Source: Rhizobium sp. AQ_MP (GTDB lineage Bacteria > Pseudomonadota > Alphaproteobacteria > Rhizobiales > Rhizobiaceae). Taken from it: 50,720 nucleotides of DNA. Shown here piece by piece: positions 31,970 to 40,594 of the stretch (the stretch's first letter is position 1; each line of letters starts with the position of its first letter). The notes beneath the pieces are model-generated. The model saw nothing but the letters and a program-made list of their open reading frames with translations. It was not told the DNA's origin and searched no databases. The stretch spans positions 1 through 50,720 of the forward strand of contig NZ_JACJVI010000024.1 in assembly GCF_014237835.1 (NCBI RefSeq). Reading direction: 5' to 3'. A program made the position numbers and the translations under genes.

Positions 31970-34900
31970 GGTTCCTCGTATCCTCGATGATCGCCAGGAA
32001 CTCGCGCATGCGGTAGTTCGTGGCCAGTTGGCGCATATGTCGGCAGAAACGCTCGGTACCCGGCGTCGAGATCTCCAGGTCGTTCAGCATCGCTTCGATC
32101 GAGCGGACGAAGCCCGTCTCTCCGAGCGTCCTGAGCTGCTGCAGCTTGCGCGCGTCGGGCAGTTCGTCTGCGGCGAAGGATGGGCGCTGGGATGTCTCGA
32201 CATGGATCCCGTCATCTAGGATCCAGGTCAGCGGAATGAGTGTCGCCAGACGTTCGAACAGGCCTTCGAAGTTGAAGGGCTTGATCAGGTAGGAATCGAA
32301 CAGCGGCGCGTATTCCGGCCTGGTGCGCTCGGTGCCGGCGTCGGCCGACAGAATGAGGATCGGCAGGTCACGTCCGTAACGCTGGCGGATGCGCCGGGCG
32401 ACGTCCCAGCCGGACATGCTGGGCATAGCAAGGTCGAGAATGACGATGTCCGGGCGGTGCAGGGCAAGGGTCGAGAGGCAGGCCGGCCCGTCGTTCACGG
32501 TGATCACCGAAAAGCCAAGCGGGGTCAAAACCTCCTCCATCAGCGCCCGCTGGGTGGCATCGTCATCGGCGACGAGGATCATCCTGCGGCGTCCTTCATA
32601 GCCCGCAACGGCGAGTGCCGGTGCCGCCAGGTCATCGGGCCTCTGGGCCTCCGACAGCATCAGGCGGATGGTGAACTGCGTGCCCGTGCCGGGCTGGCTT
32701 GTCAGCTTCAGGTCACCGCCCATGATCTCGACCAGCAACCGTGTGATCGTCAGGCCGAGACCCGTACCGGGCGGCTGGGTCTGGTCGACGGGCTGCTCGG
32801 CCCGTTCGAAGGGCAGGAAAATCCGCTCCAGGTCCTGGGGCTTGATGCCGACGCCGGTATCCTCGATGTCGAAGGTGGCGACCTGGCCGCGATAGGACAG
32901 CGTGAAGCAGACATGGCCCCGATGGGTGAACTTGATGGCGTTGGACAACAGGTTGATCAGGACCTGCCGCAGCCTTTTCTCGTCGGTATAGACATAATCC
33001 GGAATGGCTGAGGTGGCACGAAACTCGAAGCTGATGCCCTTCGCCTGCGCCTGCAAGCTGAACATGTCCACGATCTGGTCGAGGAAGGGACCAAGTGCAA
33101 TCTTGTGACGGTAGATCTCGAACTTGCCGGCTTCGATCTTGGAGATGTCGAGCAGGCCTTCGATCATGTCGGCGAGGTGCTCGCCGCTGCGCTTGATGGT
33201 GCGCGCGGCATTGTGGACGAAGTGTGGCATGCCCTGCTGTCGCTCGAGAACCTGCGCATAACCAAGGATGGCAGTTAGCGGCGTGCGCAGTTCGTGGCTC
33301 AGGCCGACGACGTATTTGCTTTTGGCAAGGTTCGCCGATTCCGCCGCCTCCTTGGCCTTCTGCAGCTGTCGGTCGGTTTCCTCATGGGCGCGGATCTCGT
33401 CCATCAGCAGCCTGGTATGGCGGCTGGCCTCCTCCTCGGCGAAGTCACGGCTTTCCTGCGCCAGGACGAAGAGCCAGGTGACGATGCCGGCAAGGATGAA
33501 GAGGATGATGTAGAGCTTCCAGAGCTCAAAGCCGATCAGTTCGGCGGCATCCGGATATTCGATCGTGCTCTGGAAGTAAATGAGCCAGAAGACACTGCCC
33601 ATGAAGGCGTTCACCACCGCGAAGAGCGCGATATAGCGCATCACGCTGCCATGGACCGCCTCGGCCATCCTGGGAGGAAGCCAGGCACGGGCGACGGCCT
33701 TTGCCTGCTGACCGAAGCGTGCGTCGGTCTTGCAGATGTCGTGGCAGCGTGCATCGAGCGAGCAGCACAGCGAGCAGATCGGTCCCGAATAGGCCGGGCA
33801 GTGGGCCATGTCCTCCCGGTCGAATTTCAGTTCGCAGATCGAACATCCCGCATGGCCCGAAGCGTCCGCATGAACGCTGCTGGTTCTCGCGATGTAATAG
33901 CGCCCGCCCGTGACCTTGGCGATCAGCGGCACGAGCACGAAGGGCAGGGCAAGCGCAACATAGACATAGATCTTGCTTGCCGGTTCGCCGAGGAGGCCGC
34001 CATAGGCGGCGAAGGCCGCAATTGCTGCGATCGTCATCGAGCCGAAACCGACCGGGTTGATGTCGTAGAGATGGGCCCGTTTGAACTCGATGATCGGCGG
34101 CGACAGGCCGAGAGGCTTGGCGATCATCAGGTCTGCGGCGATGGACGCCGTCCAGGCGATGGCGACGATGGAATAGAGGCCGAGCACGGTTTCCAGCGCC
34201 TTGTAGATGCCGAACTCCATCAGCAGCAGGCCGATCAACACGTTGAACACGAGCCAGACGACGCGCCCCGGATGGCTATGGGTCAGGCGCGAAAAGAAGT
34301 TCGACCATGCGATCGACCCGGCATAGGTATTCGTGACGTTGATCTTGACCTGGCAGATGACGACAAAGATGCCGGTGACGCCCAGCGCAAACTCTGGTGA
34401 GCCGAGCATCTGGCTGAACACGGTTAGATACATCTGCGTCGGATCGGAGGCATCCTCAAACGCAACGCCGTTGCGGAAGGCGTAGAAGGCCAGGAACGAG
34501 CCTGCCAGAATCTTCAGCCCGCCGATGACGATCCAGCCTGGGCCCGCGCTTAAAAGCGCGACCCACCACCGGACCCTGTTTTGCGCGGTCTTGCGCGGCA
34601 GGAAGCGCAGATAGTCGACCTGTTCGCCGATCTGTGCCGCGAGAGAGAAGACCACGGCCGAGCAGAGACCGAAGAGCGCGATATCGAAGCTATGGTCGAC
34701 CGGGCCGAGGAGACCGGTATAGCCGGTCCAGTCGCGCACCGGCTCAAGCCCCTGGGCTGCTATGAAGACGAAGGGGGCAAGCTGCAGCACCACCCAGAAA
34801 GGCTGCGACCATGCCTGGAACCGGCTGATGAAGGTCACCCCGTGGGTGACGAGGGGAATGATTGCGACCGCGCTGACGATATAGCCGATCGTCAGCGGCA

Positions 34901-35339
34901 GTCCCGTGATCAATTCCAGCGCCTTGGCGATGATCGCCGCCTCGATGGCGAAGAAGAGAAATGTGAAGCAGGCATAGATCAGCGAGGTCACGGTGGAGCC
35001 GAGATAACCGAAACCGGCACCGCGGGTCAGGAGATCGATGTCCACCCCGTAGCGGGCGGCGCTGTAGGCAATCGGGATGCCGATGATCAGCATGACCGAG
35101 CATGCAACCAGGATCGCAAGCGTTGCATTGGTGAAGCCGTAGCTGAGGGTGATGGCCCCACCGATTGCTTCCAGCGCCAGGAAGGAGATCGCACCCAGCG
35201 CCGTGTTGGCGATCCGACCCGGCGAGAAACGACGCACCTCGTGCGCGGTGAAGCGCAGGGCGTAGTCCTCCAATGTCTGGTTGGCGACCCACTTGTTGTA
35301 GGTCCGCCGAATTCTGGGAATCCGTTCGGCCTGGTTCAA
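31962..35339 (-). CDS. NCS1 transporter-like hybrid sensor histidine kinase/response regulator
   Basis: This 1,125-residue protein combines several modules. Residues about 1-480 resemble an NCS1 nucleobase/allantoin transporter with about 12 helices (WVANQTLEDYALRFTAHEVR, NTALGAISFLALEAIGGAIT). Residues 499-536 hold eight cysteines (499, 502, 514, 522, 525, 526, 532, 536), likely a metal site. Two more helices follow, then a coiled coil. The kinase core has SHELRTPLTAILGYAQVLE (H682) and LINLLSNAIKFTHRG, DTGVGIKP and GTGLGLTI. The receiver has phospho-acceptor D969 (VILDLAMPSMSGWD), and a helical tail ends the protein. The start is a TTG at 35339 with AGGGGGA upstream. Transporter-fused kinases such as CbrA and CrbS use a different transporter family. 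It faces the urea/formamide operon and probably senses a related N compound. Confidence 0.9.
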   Translation of the reverse strand: MNQAERIPRIRRTYNKWVANQTLEDYALRFTAHEVRRFSPGRIANTALGAISFLALEAIGGAITLSYGFTNATLAILVACSVMLIIGIPIAYSAARYGVDIDLLTRGAGFGYLGSTVTSLIYACFTFLFFAIEAAIIAKALELITGLPLTIGYIVSAVAIIPLVTHGVTFISRFQAWSQPFWVVLQLAPFVFIAAQGLEPVRDWTGYTGLLGPVDHSFDIALFGLCSAVVFSLAAQIGEQVDYLRFLPRKTAQNRVRWWVALLSAGPGWIVIGGLKILAGSFLAFYAFRNGVAFEDASDPTQMYLTVFSQMLGSPEFALGVTGIFVVICQVKINVTNTYAGSIAWSNFFSRLTHSHPGRVVWLVFNVLIGLLLMEFGIYKALETVLGLYSIVAIAWTASIAADLMIAKPLGLSPPIIEFKRAHLYDINPVGFGSMTIAAIAAFAAYGGLLGEPASKIYVYVALALPFVLVPLIAKVTGGRYYIARTSSVHADASGHAGCSICELKFDREDMAHCPAYSGPICSLCCSLDARCHDICKTDARFGQQAKAVARAWLPPRMAEAVHGSVMRYIALFAVVNAFMGSVFWLIYFQSTIEYPDAAELIGFELWKLYIILFILAGIVTWLFVLAQESRDFAEEEASRHTRLLMDEIRAHEETDRQLQKAKEAAESANLAKSKYVVGLSHELRTPLTAILGYAQVLERQQGMPHFVHNAARTIKRSGEHLADMIEGLLDISKIEAGKFEIYRHKIALGPFLDQIVDMFSLQAQAKGISFEFRATSAIPDYVYTDEKRLRQVLINLLSNAIKFTHRGHVCFTLSYRGQVATFDIEDTGVGIKPQDLERIFLPFERAEQPVDQTQPPGTGLGLTITRLLVEIMGGDLKLTSQPGTGTQFTIRLMLSEAQRPDDLAAPALAVAGYEGRRRMILVADDDATQRALMEEVLTPLGFSVITVNDGPACLSTLALHRPDIVILDLAMPSMSGWDVARRIRQRYGRDLPILILSADAGTERTRPEYAPLFDSYLIKPFNFEGLFERLATLIPLTWILDDGIHVETSQRPSFAADELPDARKLQQLRTLGETGFVRSIEAMLNDLEISTPGTERFCRHMRQLATNYRMREFLAIIEDTRNHA

Positions 35340-35672
35340 TTCATCCCCCTGCGACCGGCGAGGCGGCCTGTCGCGCGCTGTGCCCCTGCTTTGGGAGGCA
35401 ATTCTCGTACCATTCGGGGAAATCGCGATTTCAGATCCTGGCGCCAGACCTTGCGGGTCAAATGAACCGATGACGCAGGCTCTTGTTTTTCCTTGGTTTC
35501 CCGAATGGATCGCCTCTGTTGAAGGAAATCATAGGGGACAAAGACCCGGGTGGGTATACGTCAAACGCTCCATTGTTGCGCTGCACAAATTGCGACGAAT
35601 TTACTGCCAGTTGGCCGGTTCAACTGCTGCCAGCCCCGCCGCAACCCTCCTAGAACGATAAAGAGGCACGCC
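35340..35672. promoter_or_regulatory. Divergent promoter region between the sensor kinase and the amide/urea operon
   Basis: No gene is seen in these 333 bp. A perfect 14-bp palindrome, GAAATCGCGATTTC, lies at 35419-35432, 80-93 bp upstream of the kinase start and about 240 bp upstream of the binding-protein ATG. It is a candidate operator for the response regulator. An AT-richer segment at 35465-35610 is the more likely core promoter of the rightward operon. A near match to a sigma-54 promoter at about 35439-35454 has wrong spacing and is not called. Confidence 0.5.
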
Positions 35673-36935
35673 ATGTCTGAAGACCCCAAGACCCCACAGA
35701 TGAGCATCAGTCGCCGAGCCCTGCTTGTGGGCGTGGCATCGATCCCCCTGCTGGCCGCCCTCAATACACCGCTGCTTGCCCAGGACACGTCTACCGCGGC
35801 GGTCAATACGACGGGCCTTGCCGTGACCGACGACACGGTCAAGGTCGGCATCCTGCATTCCGTGACCGGCACCATGGCGATTTCCGAAACCGGTTCCGTC
35901 CAGGCCGAGAAGCTTGCCATCGAGCAGATCAACGCCAGCGGGGGTATTCTCGGTCGCAAGATCGAGGTGATCCAGGAAGACGGTGCCTCCGACTGGCCGA
36001 CCTTTGCCGAAAAGGCGAAGAAGCTGCTTGTCGAGGACAAGGTCGCTGCCGTTTTTGGCTGCTGGACCTCGGCCTCGCGCAAGGCCGTTCTGCCGGTTTT
36101 CGAGCAGTATAACGGCATGCTCTACTATCCGACCTTCTATGAAGGGCTCGAGCAGTCGCCGAACGTCATCTATACCGGTCAGGAAGCGACCCAGCAGATT
36201 CTCGCCGGCATCGACTGGGTGGTGAAGGAGAAGGGTGCGAAGAGCTTCTACCTGCTCGGCTCCGACTATATCTGGCCGCGCACCTCCAACAAGATCGCCC
36301 GCAAGCACATCGAGAAGCTCGGCCTCGAAGTCGTCGGCGAAGAATACTACCCACTCGGCCATACGCAGTTCAACTCAGTGATCAACAAGATCAAGCTGAA
36401 GAAGCCCGATGTGATCTATGCGATCGTCGTCGGTGGTTCGAACGTCGCCTTCTACAAGCAACTGAAGGCTGCCGGCATCGACATGACCAAGGAGAAGCCG
36501 CTGCTTCTCACGATCTCGGTCACCGAAGACGAGATCCTTGGCATCGGCGGGGAAAACATGGTCGGAGCCTATGCCGCCATGAAGTATTTCCAGAGCCTGC
36601 CGAACGAGAACAACATGTCGTTCGTCGCCGAATTCAAGAAGATGTGGGGTGACAATATCGTCATCGGCGACGTCACCCAGGCCGCCTATCTCGGCCCCTG
36701 GCTGTGGAAGGCTGCGGTGGAGAAGGCAGGTTCCTTCGACATCGACAATGTGCGCGCCGCTTCGCCCGGCATAGAACTGACCACGGCTCCGGAAGGCTAT
36801 GTGAAGGTTCACGAGAACCACCACCTCTGGTCCAAGACCCGCATCGGGCATGCCCGCGCCGACGGTCAGTACGACGTCGTCTACGAGACCACGGACCTGA
36901 TGGAGCCCGATCCGTTCCCGGAAGGCTATCAATAA
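35673..36935 (+). CDS. urtA: Urea/short-chain amide ABC transporter substrate-binding protein (UrtA/FmdD type)
   Basis: This 420-residue protein begins MSEDPKTPQMSISRRALLVG. A twin-arginine-like motif (SRRALL) precedes the hydrophobic core, so Tat export is possible. The mature part matches UrtA closely: VKVGILHSVTGTMAISETGS, EDGASDWPTFAEKAKKLLVE and AAVFGCWTSASRKAVLPVFE, which are urea-binder hallmarks. AGAGG lies seven bases upstream of the ATG. The downstream formamidase suggests that formamide or other short amides are carried, as in the fmd cluster of Methylophilus. UrtA and FmdD are homologous, so the exact substrate is uncertain. A hairpin with a U-tract follows the gene. Confidence 0.92.
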   Translation: MSEDPKTPQMSISRRALLVGVASIPLLAALNTPLLAQDTSTAAVNTTGLAVTDDTVKVGILHSVTGTMAISETGSVQAEKLAIEQINASGGILGRKIEVIQEDGASDWPTFAEKAKKLLVEDKVAAVFGCWTSASRKAVLPVFEQYNGMLYYPTFYEGLEQSPNVIYTGQEATQQILAGIDWVVKEKGAKSFYLLGSDYIWPRTSNKIARKHIEKLGLEVVGEEYYPLGHTQFNSVINKIKLKKPDVIYAIVVGGSNVAFYKQLKAAGIDMTKEKPLLLTISVTEDEILGIGGENMVGAYAAMKYFQSLPNENNMSFVAEFKKMWGDNIVIGDVTQAAYLGPWLWKAAVEKAGSFDIDNVRAASPGIELTTAPEGYVKVHENHHLWSKTRIGHARADGQYDVVYETTDLMEPDPFPEGYQ

Positions 36936-36954
36936 GCCTCGTTCCCCGTCTGGA

Positions 36955-36979
36955 GGGCCGGCCTGGCCGGCCCCTTTTT
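36955..36979 (+). terminator. Stem-loop with U-tract between binding-protein and permease genes
   Basis: GGGCCGGCC at 36955-36963 pairs with GGCCGGCCC at 36965-36973 and is followed by a run of five T at 36975-36979. The real RNA loop must be larger than one base, so the top pairs open. The form is that of an intrinsic terminator or attenuator within the operon, 20 bp after the binding-protein stop. It would make the binding protein more abundant than the membrane components. Confidence 0.75.
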
Positions 36980-37014
36980 CCCGAACATTTTTCGAGGGCA
37001 TGCGAGGTGACGCA

Positions 37015-37941
37015 ATGATCGGCGACTATACCTACAGCGAATTCTTCTCGATCCTGGCCATGCAGGGCTTTGCAGGGCTGATCCTGTTTTCCGTCTTCGT
37101 GCTGATGGCACTGGGTCTTGCCATCATCTTCGGACAGATGGGGGTCATCAACATGGCGCATGGGGAGTTCATGATCCTTGGCGCCTATGTCACCTATCTC
37201 GTCTCGACCCTGGTGACGACCTATCTGCCCGGGCTCTTCCCCTTCTACTTCTTCGTTGCCATGGCGCTTGCCTTCGCAGCCTCGTTTTCGCTCGGCGTTT
37301 TCGTCGAATGGGCGCTGATCCGTCATCTCTATCGTCGACCGCTCGACACGCTGCTGGCCACCTGGGGCCTGTCGCTCGTGCTGCAGCAACTGTATCGCTC
37401 GATCTTCGGCGCCCGCGAAGTCGGCGTAACCCTCCCTGACTGGATGATGGGGTCCGTTGCCGTCAGCGATACGATCGAGGTGCCGCTCAACGGCCTCTTC
37501 GTCATGGCGCTCACCCTGATCATCGCCGCCGGTGTCTATTTCCTCATGTATCGCTCGTCCTGGGGCAAGCGGGTGCGCGCGGTGGTGCAGAACCGCGTCA
37601 TGGCCGGTGCCGTCGGCATCGATACCAAGAAGGTCGACCGCATGACCTTCGGGCTCGGCTGCGGCATCGCGGGCATTGCCGGTTCCGCCTTCACCATGAT
37701 CGGCTCGACCGGACCAACGGCTGGACAGCTCTACATTGTCGATACCTTCCTCGTGGTCGTCTTTGGCGGCGCGGGCAGTCTGATCGGTACCATCGCCTCG
37801 GCCTTCACCATCTCCCAGGCCCAGTCGACGATGGAATTCTTCCTCAGCGGCTCCATGGCCAAGGTTCTGACGCTGCTCACCGTCGTCGGCATCCTGATGC
37901 TGCGCCCGCAAGGCCTCTTCTCCCTCAACATCCGCCGCTAA
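37015..37941 (+). CDS. urtB: Branched-chain-type (HAAT) ABC permease, UrtB
   Basis: This 308-residue LivH-type inner-membrane protein has about eight helices. Motifs are GLAIIFGQMGVINMAHGEFM, near the N-terminus and typical of the family, LLATWGLSLVLQQLYRSIFG, and VVVFGGAGSLIGTIASAF. The ATG at 37015 is chosen because GCGAGGTGACGCA gives a proper ribosome site; an ATG at 37000 has the site too close. It forms a heterodimer with UrtC. Gap to UrtC is 11 bp. Confidence 0.93.
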   Translation: MIGDYTYSEFFSILAMQGFAGLILFSVFVLMALGLAIIFGQMGVINMAHGEFMILGAYVTYLVSTLVTTYLPGLFPFYFFVAMALAFAASFSLGVFVEWALIRHLYRRPLDTLLATWGLSLVLQQLYRSIFGAREVGVTLPDWMMGSVAVSDTIEVPLNGLFVMALTLIIAAGVYFLMYRSSWGKRVRAVVQNRVMAGAVGIDTKKVDRMTFGLGCGIAGIAGSAFTMIGSTGPTAGQLYIVDTFLVVVFGGAGSLIGTIASAFTISQAQSTMEFFLSGSMAKVLTLLTVVGILMLRPQGLFSLNIRR

Positions 37942-37952
37942 GGAGACCTCCC

Positions 37953-39080
37953 ATGCCTGCTGTCGGCTTTCTCTTCTCCCGCAAGGAATGGCTCTACTTC
38001 GCTGTCCTCGCTGCGCTGCTGCTCATTGTCCTGCCGCTGGGGCTGGATGTCTTTCGGCTCAATCTGATCGGGAAGTATCTGACATATGCCTTCGTTGCCA
38101 TCGGCCTCGTGCTGCTGTGGGGCAATGGGGGCATCCTCAGCCTCGGTCAGGGGATATTCTTCGGTCTCGGTGGCTACTGCATGGCCATGTTCCTGAAGCT
38201 TGAGGCCTCCACGCCCGAGGCGACGAAGATCCAGTCGACGCCGGGCATTCCCGACTTCATGGACTGGAACCAGATCACCACGCTGCCGTCATGGTGGGCG
38301 CCCTTCTATTCCTTCTCCTTCACACTTGCCGCGATCATTCTGGTGCCGTCGATTTTTGCCTTCATCATTGGTTCGGCCATGTTCAAGCGGCGTGTCGGTG
38401 GGGTCTATTTCGCCATCATCACCCAAGCCGTTGCCGCGATCCTCACCATCCTCATTATCGGCCAGCAGGGCTATACCGGCGGTGTCAACGGGATCACCGA
38501 TCTCAGGACCTTGCTTGGCTGGGATATCCGTACTGACGAGGCCAAGCTGATCCTCTACTTCGTCAACGCCGTGCTTCTGATCGGCGTGCTGCTTCTCGCC
38601 CAGGCGGTCCGCATTTCGAAGTTCGGCCGATTGCTGATCGCCATGCGGGATCGCGAGGACCGGGTTCGCTTCTCCGGATATGACGTCGCCAATTTCAAGA
38701 TCTTCATCTTCTGCCTGGCCGCCGCGATGTCAGCCATCGGTGGTGCGATGTTCACGCTGCAGGTCGGCTTCATGTCGCCGTCCTTCGTCGGGATCGTGCC
38801 CTCCATCGAGATGGTGATCTTTGCGGCCGTCGGCGGACGCCTGTCGCTGTTCGGGGCGATCTACGGCGCGCTTCTCGTCAATGCCGCAAAGACGACCTTT
38901 TCCGAAAGTTTCCCCGAACTCTGGCTGTTTGCCATGGGCGGTCTGTTCATCGCTGTCGTCATGGCCTTCCCCTACGGCCTTGCCGGCGTAGTCAAGGACC
39001 ATGTCGAGCCGTTCGTGACACGCCGGCTACCCGGCTTCCTGAAACGCGCGCCGCTGACGCAGCCGCAAGCGGCCGAATGA
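37953..39080 (+). CDS. urtC: Branched-chain-type (HAAT) ABC permease, UrtC
   Basis: This 375-residue LivM-type permease has a longer N-terminal part with GLVLLWGNGGILSLGQGIFF and GLGGYCMAMFLKLEA. The central VGGVYFAIITQAVAAILTIL and the loop FGRLLIAMRDREDRVRFSGY contact the ATPase. QQGYTGGVNGITDL is typical of UrtC-like proteins. AAGGAG precedes the ATG. Its TGA overlaps an ATG at 39077, but the next gene more likely begins at 39092. Confidence 0.93.
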   Translation: MPAVGFLFSRKEWLYFAVLAALLLIVLPLGLDVFRLNLIGKYLTYAFVAIGLVLLWGNGGILSLGQGIFFGLGGYCMAMFLKLEASTPEATKIQSTPGIPDFMDWNQITTLPSWWAPFYSFSFTLAAIILVPSIFAFIIGSAMFKRRVGGVYFAIITQAVAAILTILIIGQQGYTGGVNGITDLRTLLGWDIRTDEAKLILYFVNAVLLIGVLLLAQAVRISKFGRLLIAMRDREDRVRFSGYDVANFKIFIFCLAAAMSAIGGAMFTLQVGFMSPSFVGIVPSIEMVIFAAVGGRLSLFGAIYGALLVNAAKTTFSESFPELWLFAMGGLFIAVVMAFPYGLAGVVKDHVEPFVTRRLPGFLKRAPLTQPQAAE

Positions 39081-39091
39081 TGGAGGCCAGC

Positions 39092-39850
39092 ATGCAAGTT
39101 GCTTCTCAACCCGCCAAAGACTTCATCCTCAGTATCGACGCTCTCACCGTGTCCTTTGACGGCTTCAAGGCGGTCAACGACCTGTCGCTCTATGTCGACG
39201 AGAATGAGATCCGCGTGATCATCGGACCGAACGGGGCCGGCAAGACCACAGTGCTCGATCTCATCTGCGGGCGGACGAAGGCGACGTCCGGCTCCATCCG
39301 GTTCGATGGTCGGGAGCTCACCCGCATGCGCGAGCACGAGATCGTGCATGCGGGTGTCGGTCGCAAGTTCCAGAACCCGTCGATCTACGAGGATCTTACC
39401 GTCTTCGAGAACCTCGAACTCTCCTTTCCTCGTGGTCGCTCCGTCTTCGGTGCGCTCACCTTTCGCCGGGACAAGGAGGTCATCGAGCGGGTCGAGGAAG
39501 TGGCCGAGCTGATCTTCCTCAAGGATCTTCTGAATACCGATGCGGCAATCCTCAGCCATGGGCAGAAGCAATGGCTCGAGATCGGCATGCTGTTGATCCA
39601 GAAGCCGCGGCTTCTGATGCTCGACGAGCCGGTGGCCGGCATGAGCGTTGCCGAGCGCATCAAGACAGCGGAACTCCTCAACATGATCACGAAGAACCAG
39701 TCGGTCATCGTCATCGAGCACGACATGAAGTTCGTCGAGGACATCGCCCACCGGGTCACCGTGCTGCACCAGGGCAAGGTCCTGTCGGAAGGCAGCATGG
39801 AGCGCGTCAAGAACGACCCAAGGGTCGTCGAAGTCTATCTCGGTCACTAG
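39092..39850 (+). CDS. urtD: HAAT ABC transporter ATP-binding protein, UrtD
   Basis: This 252-residue LivG-type ATPase has Walker A GPNGAGKTT, Q-loop VGRKFQNPSIYEDLTVFENL, a signature region ILSHGQKQWLEIGMLLIQKP, Walker B LLMLDEPVAGMSVAERIKTA and switch VIVIEHDMKFVEDIAHRVTV. The SHGQKQWLEI signature, rather than LSGGQ, is characteristic of UrtD. The ATG at 39092 has GGAGG six bases upstream; the overlapping ATG at 39077 is an alternative that would add five residues. Confidence 0.93.
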   Translation: MQVASQPAKDFILSIDALTVSFDGFKAVNDLSLYVDENEIRVIIGPNGAGKTTVLDLICGRTKATSGSIRFDGRELTRMREHEIVHAGVGRKFQNPSIYEDLTVFENLELSFPRGRSVFGALTFRRDKEVIERVEEVAELIFLKDLLNTDAAILSHGQKQWLEIGMLLIQKPRLLMLDEPVAGMSVAERIKTAELLNMITKNQSVIVIEHDMKFVEDIAHRVTVLHQGKVLSEGSMERVKNDPRVVEVYLGH

Positions 39851-39859
39851 GAGATCGTC

Positions 39860-40549
39860 ATGCTGTCTGTCGAAAAACTGAAGGTCAGCTACGGCCAGAG
39901 CGAAGTCATTCACGGTCTGTCCTTCGACGTCAAACCCGCCGAGATTGTTGCGATCATGGGTCGCAACGGCATGGGCAAGACGACGCTGATGAAGTCGCTG
40001 ATGGGGGTCGTTCCCTCCGCCGCCGGATCGATCCGGATCGGCGAGACCCCGGTCGAGCGGCTTGAAAGCTACGAACGGGTGGCCAAAGGTCTCGCCTATG
40101 TGCCGCAGGGGCGGATGATCTTCTCAACGCTCACCGTCCAGGAAAACATCGAGACCGGGCTGACCGTGACCGGCGAGAAGGCCGTGCCGGGGCAGATCTA
40201 CGAACTCTTTCCCGTGCTGCTTGAGATGAAGGGGCGGCGTGGCGGCAATCTCTCCGGCGGTCAGCAGCAACAGCTGGCGATCGCTCGCGCGCTGGCGTCG
40301 AAGCCGAAGGTGCTGCTGCTTGACGAGCCGACGGAAGGCATCCAGCCATCGATCATCAAGGAAATGGCGCGAACGCTGTGCCGGATCCGCGACGAGATCG
40401 GCCTATCCATTGTCGTGTCCGAACAGGTGTTGAGCTTTGCCCTCGATATGGCCGACCGGGTGCTGGTGATCGAAAAGGGCGAATTCGTTCATGAGGCCCC
40501 GCGCGCCGGCATCGACGAGGCCCGCGTCTCCAGCTTCCTCTCCGTCTGA
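39860..40549 (+). CDS. urtE: HAAT ABC transporter ATP-binding protein, UrtE
   Basis: This 229-residue LivF-type ATPase begins MLSVEKLKVSYGQSEVIHGL. It has Walker A GRNGMGKTT, LAYVPQGRMIFSTLTVQENI, signature NLSGGQQQQLAIARALASKP, Walker B VLLLDEPTEGIQPSIIKEM and switch SIVVSEQVLSFALDMADRVL. The phrase PTEGIQPSII and the histidine-less EQ in the switch are family traits. TAGGAG precedes the ATG with a 9-bp gap after UrtD. It pairs with UrtD. Confidence 0.93.
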   Translation: MLSVEKLKVSYGQSEVIHGLSFDVKPAEIVAIMGRNGMGKTTLMKSLMGVVPSAAGSIRIGETPVERLESYERVAKGLAYVPQGRMIFSTLTVQENIETGLTVTGEKAVPGQIYELFPVLLEMKGRRGGNLSGGQQQQLAIARALASKPKVLLLDEPTEGIQPSIIKEMARTLCRIRDEIGLSIVVSEQVLSFALDMADRVLVIEKGEFVHEAPRAGIDEARVSSFLSV

Positions 40550-40594
40550 TCCCACGAAACCCAGCCGCTTCACATCCAAGGAAGGAGCCAAGCC

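Noticed and set aside
35439..35454. A sigma-54-like promoter (TGGCGC...TTGC) upstream of the amide operon.
   Set aside because: The spacing between the GG and GC elements is 11 bases instead of the required 10, and the first box is not consensus.
36673..37911. A 412-codon minus-strand frame opposite the UrtA and UrtB genes.
   Set aside because: It has low-complexity composition (H, D, E, G, R rich), is antisense to conserved transporter genes and carries no domain.
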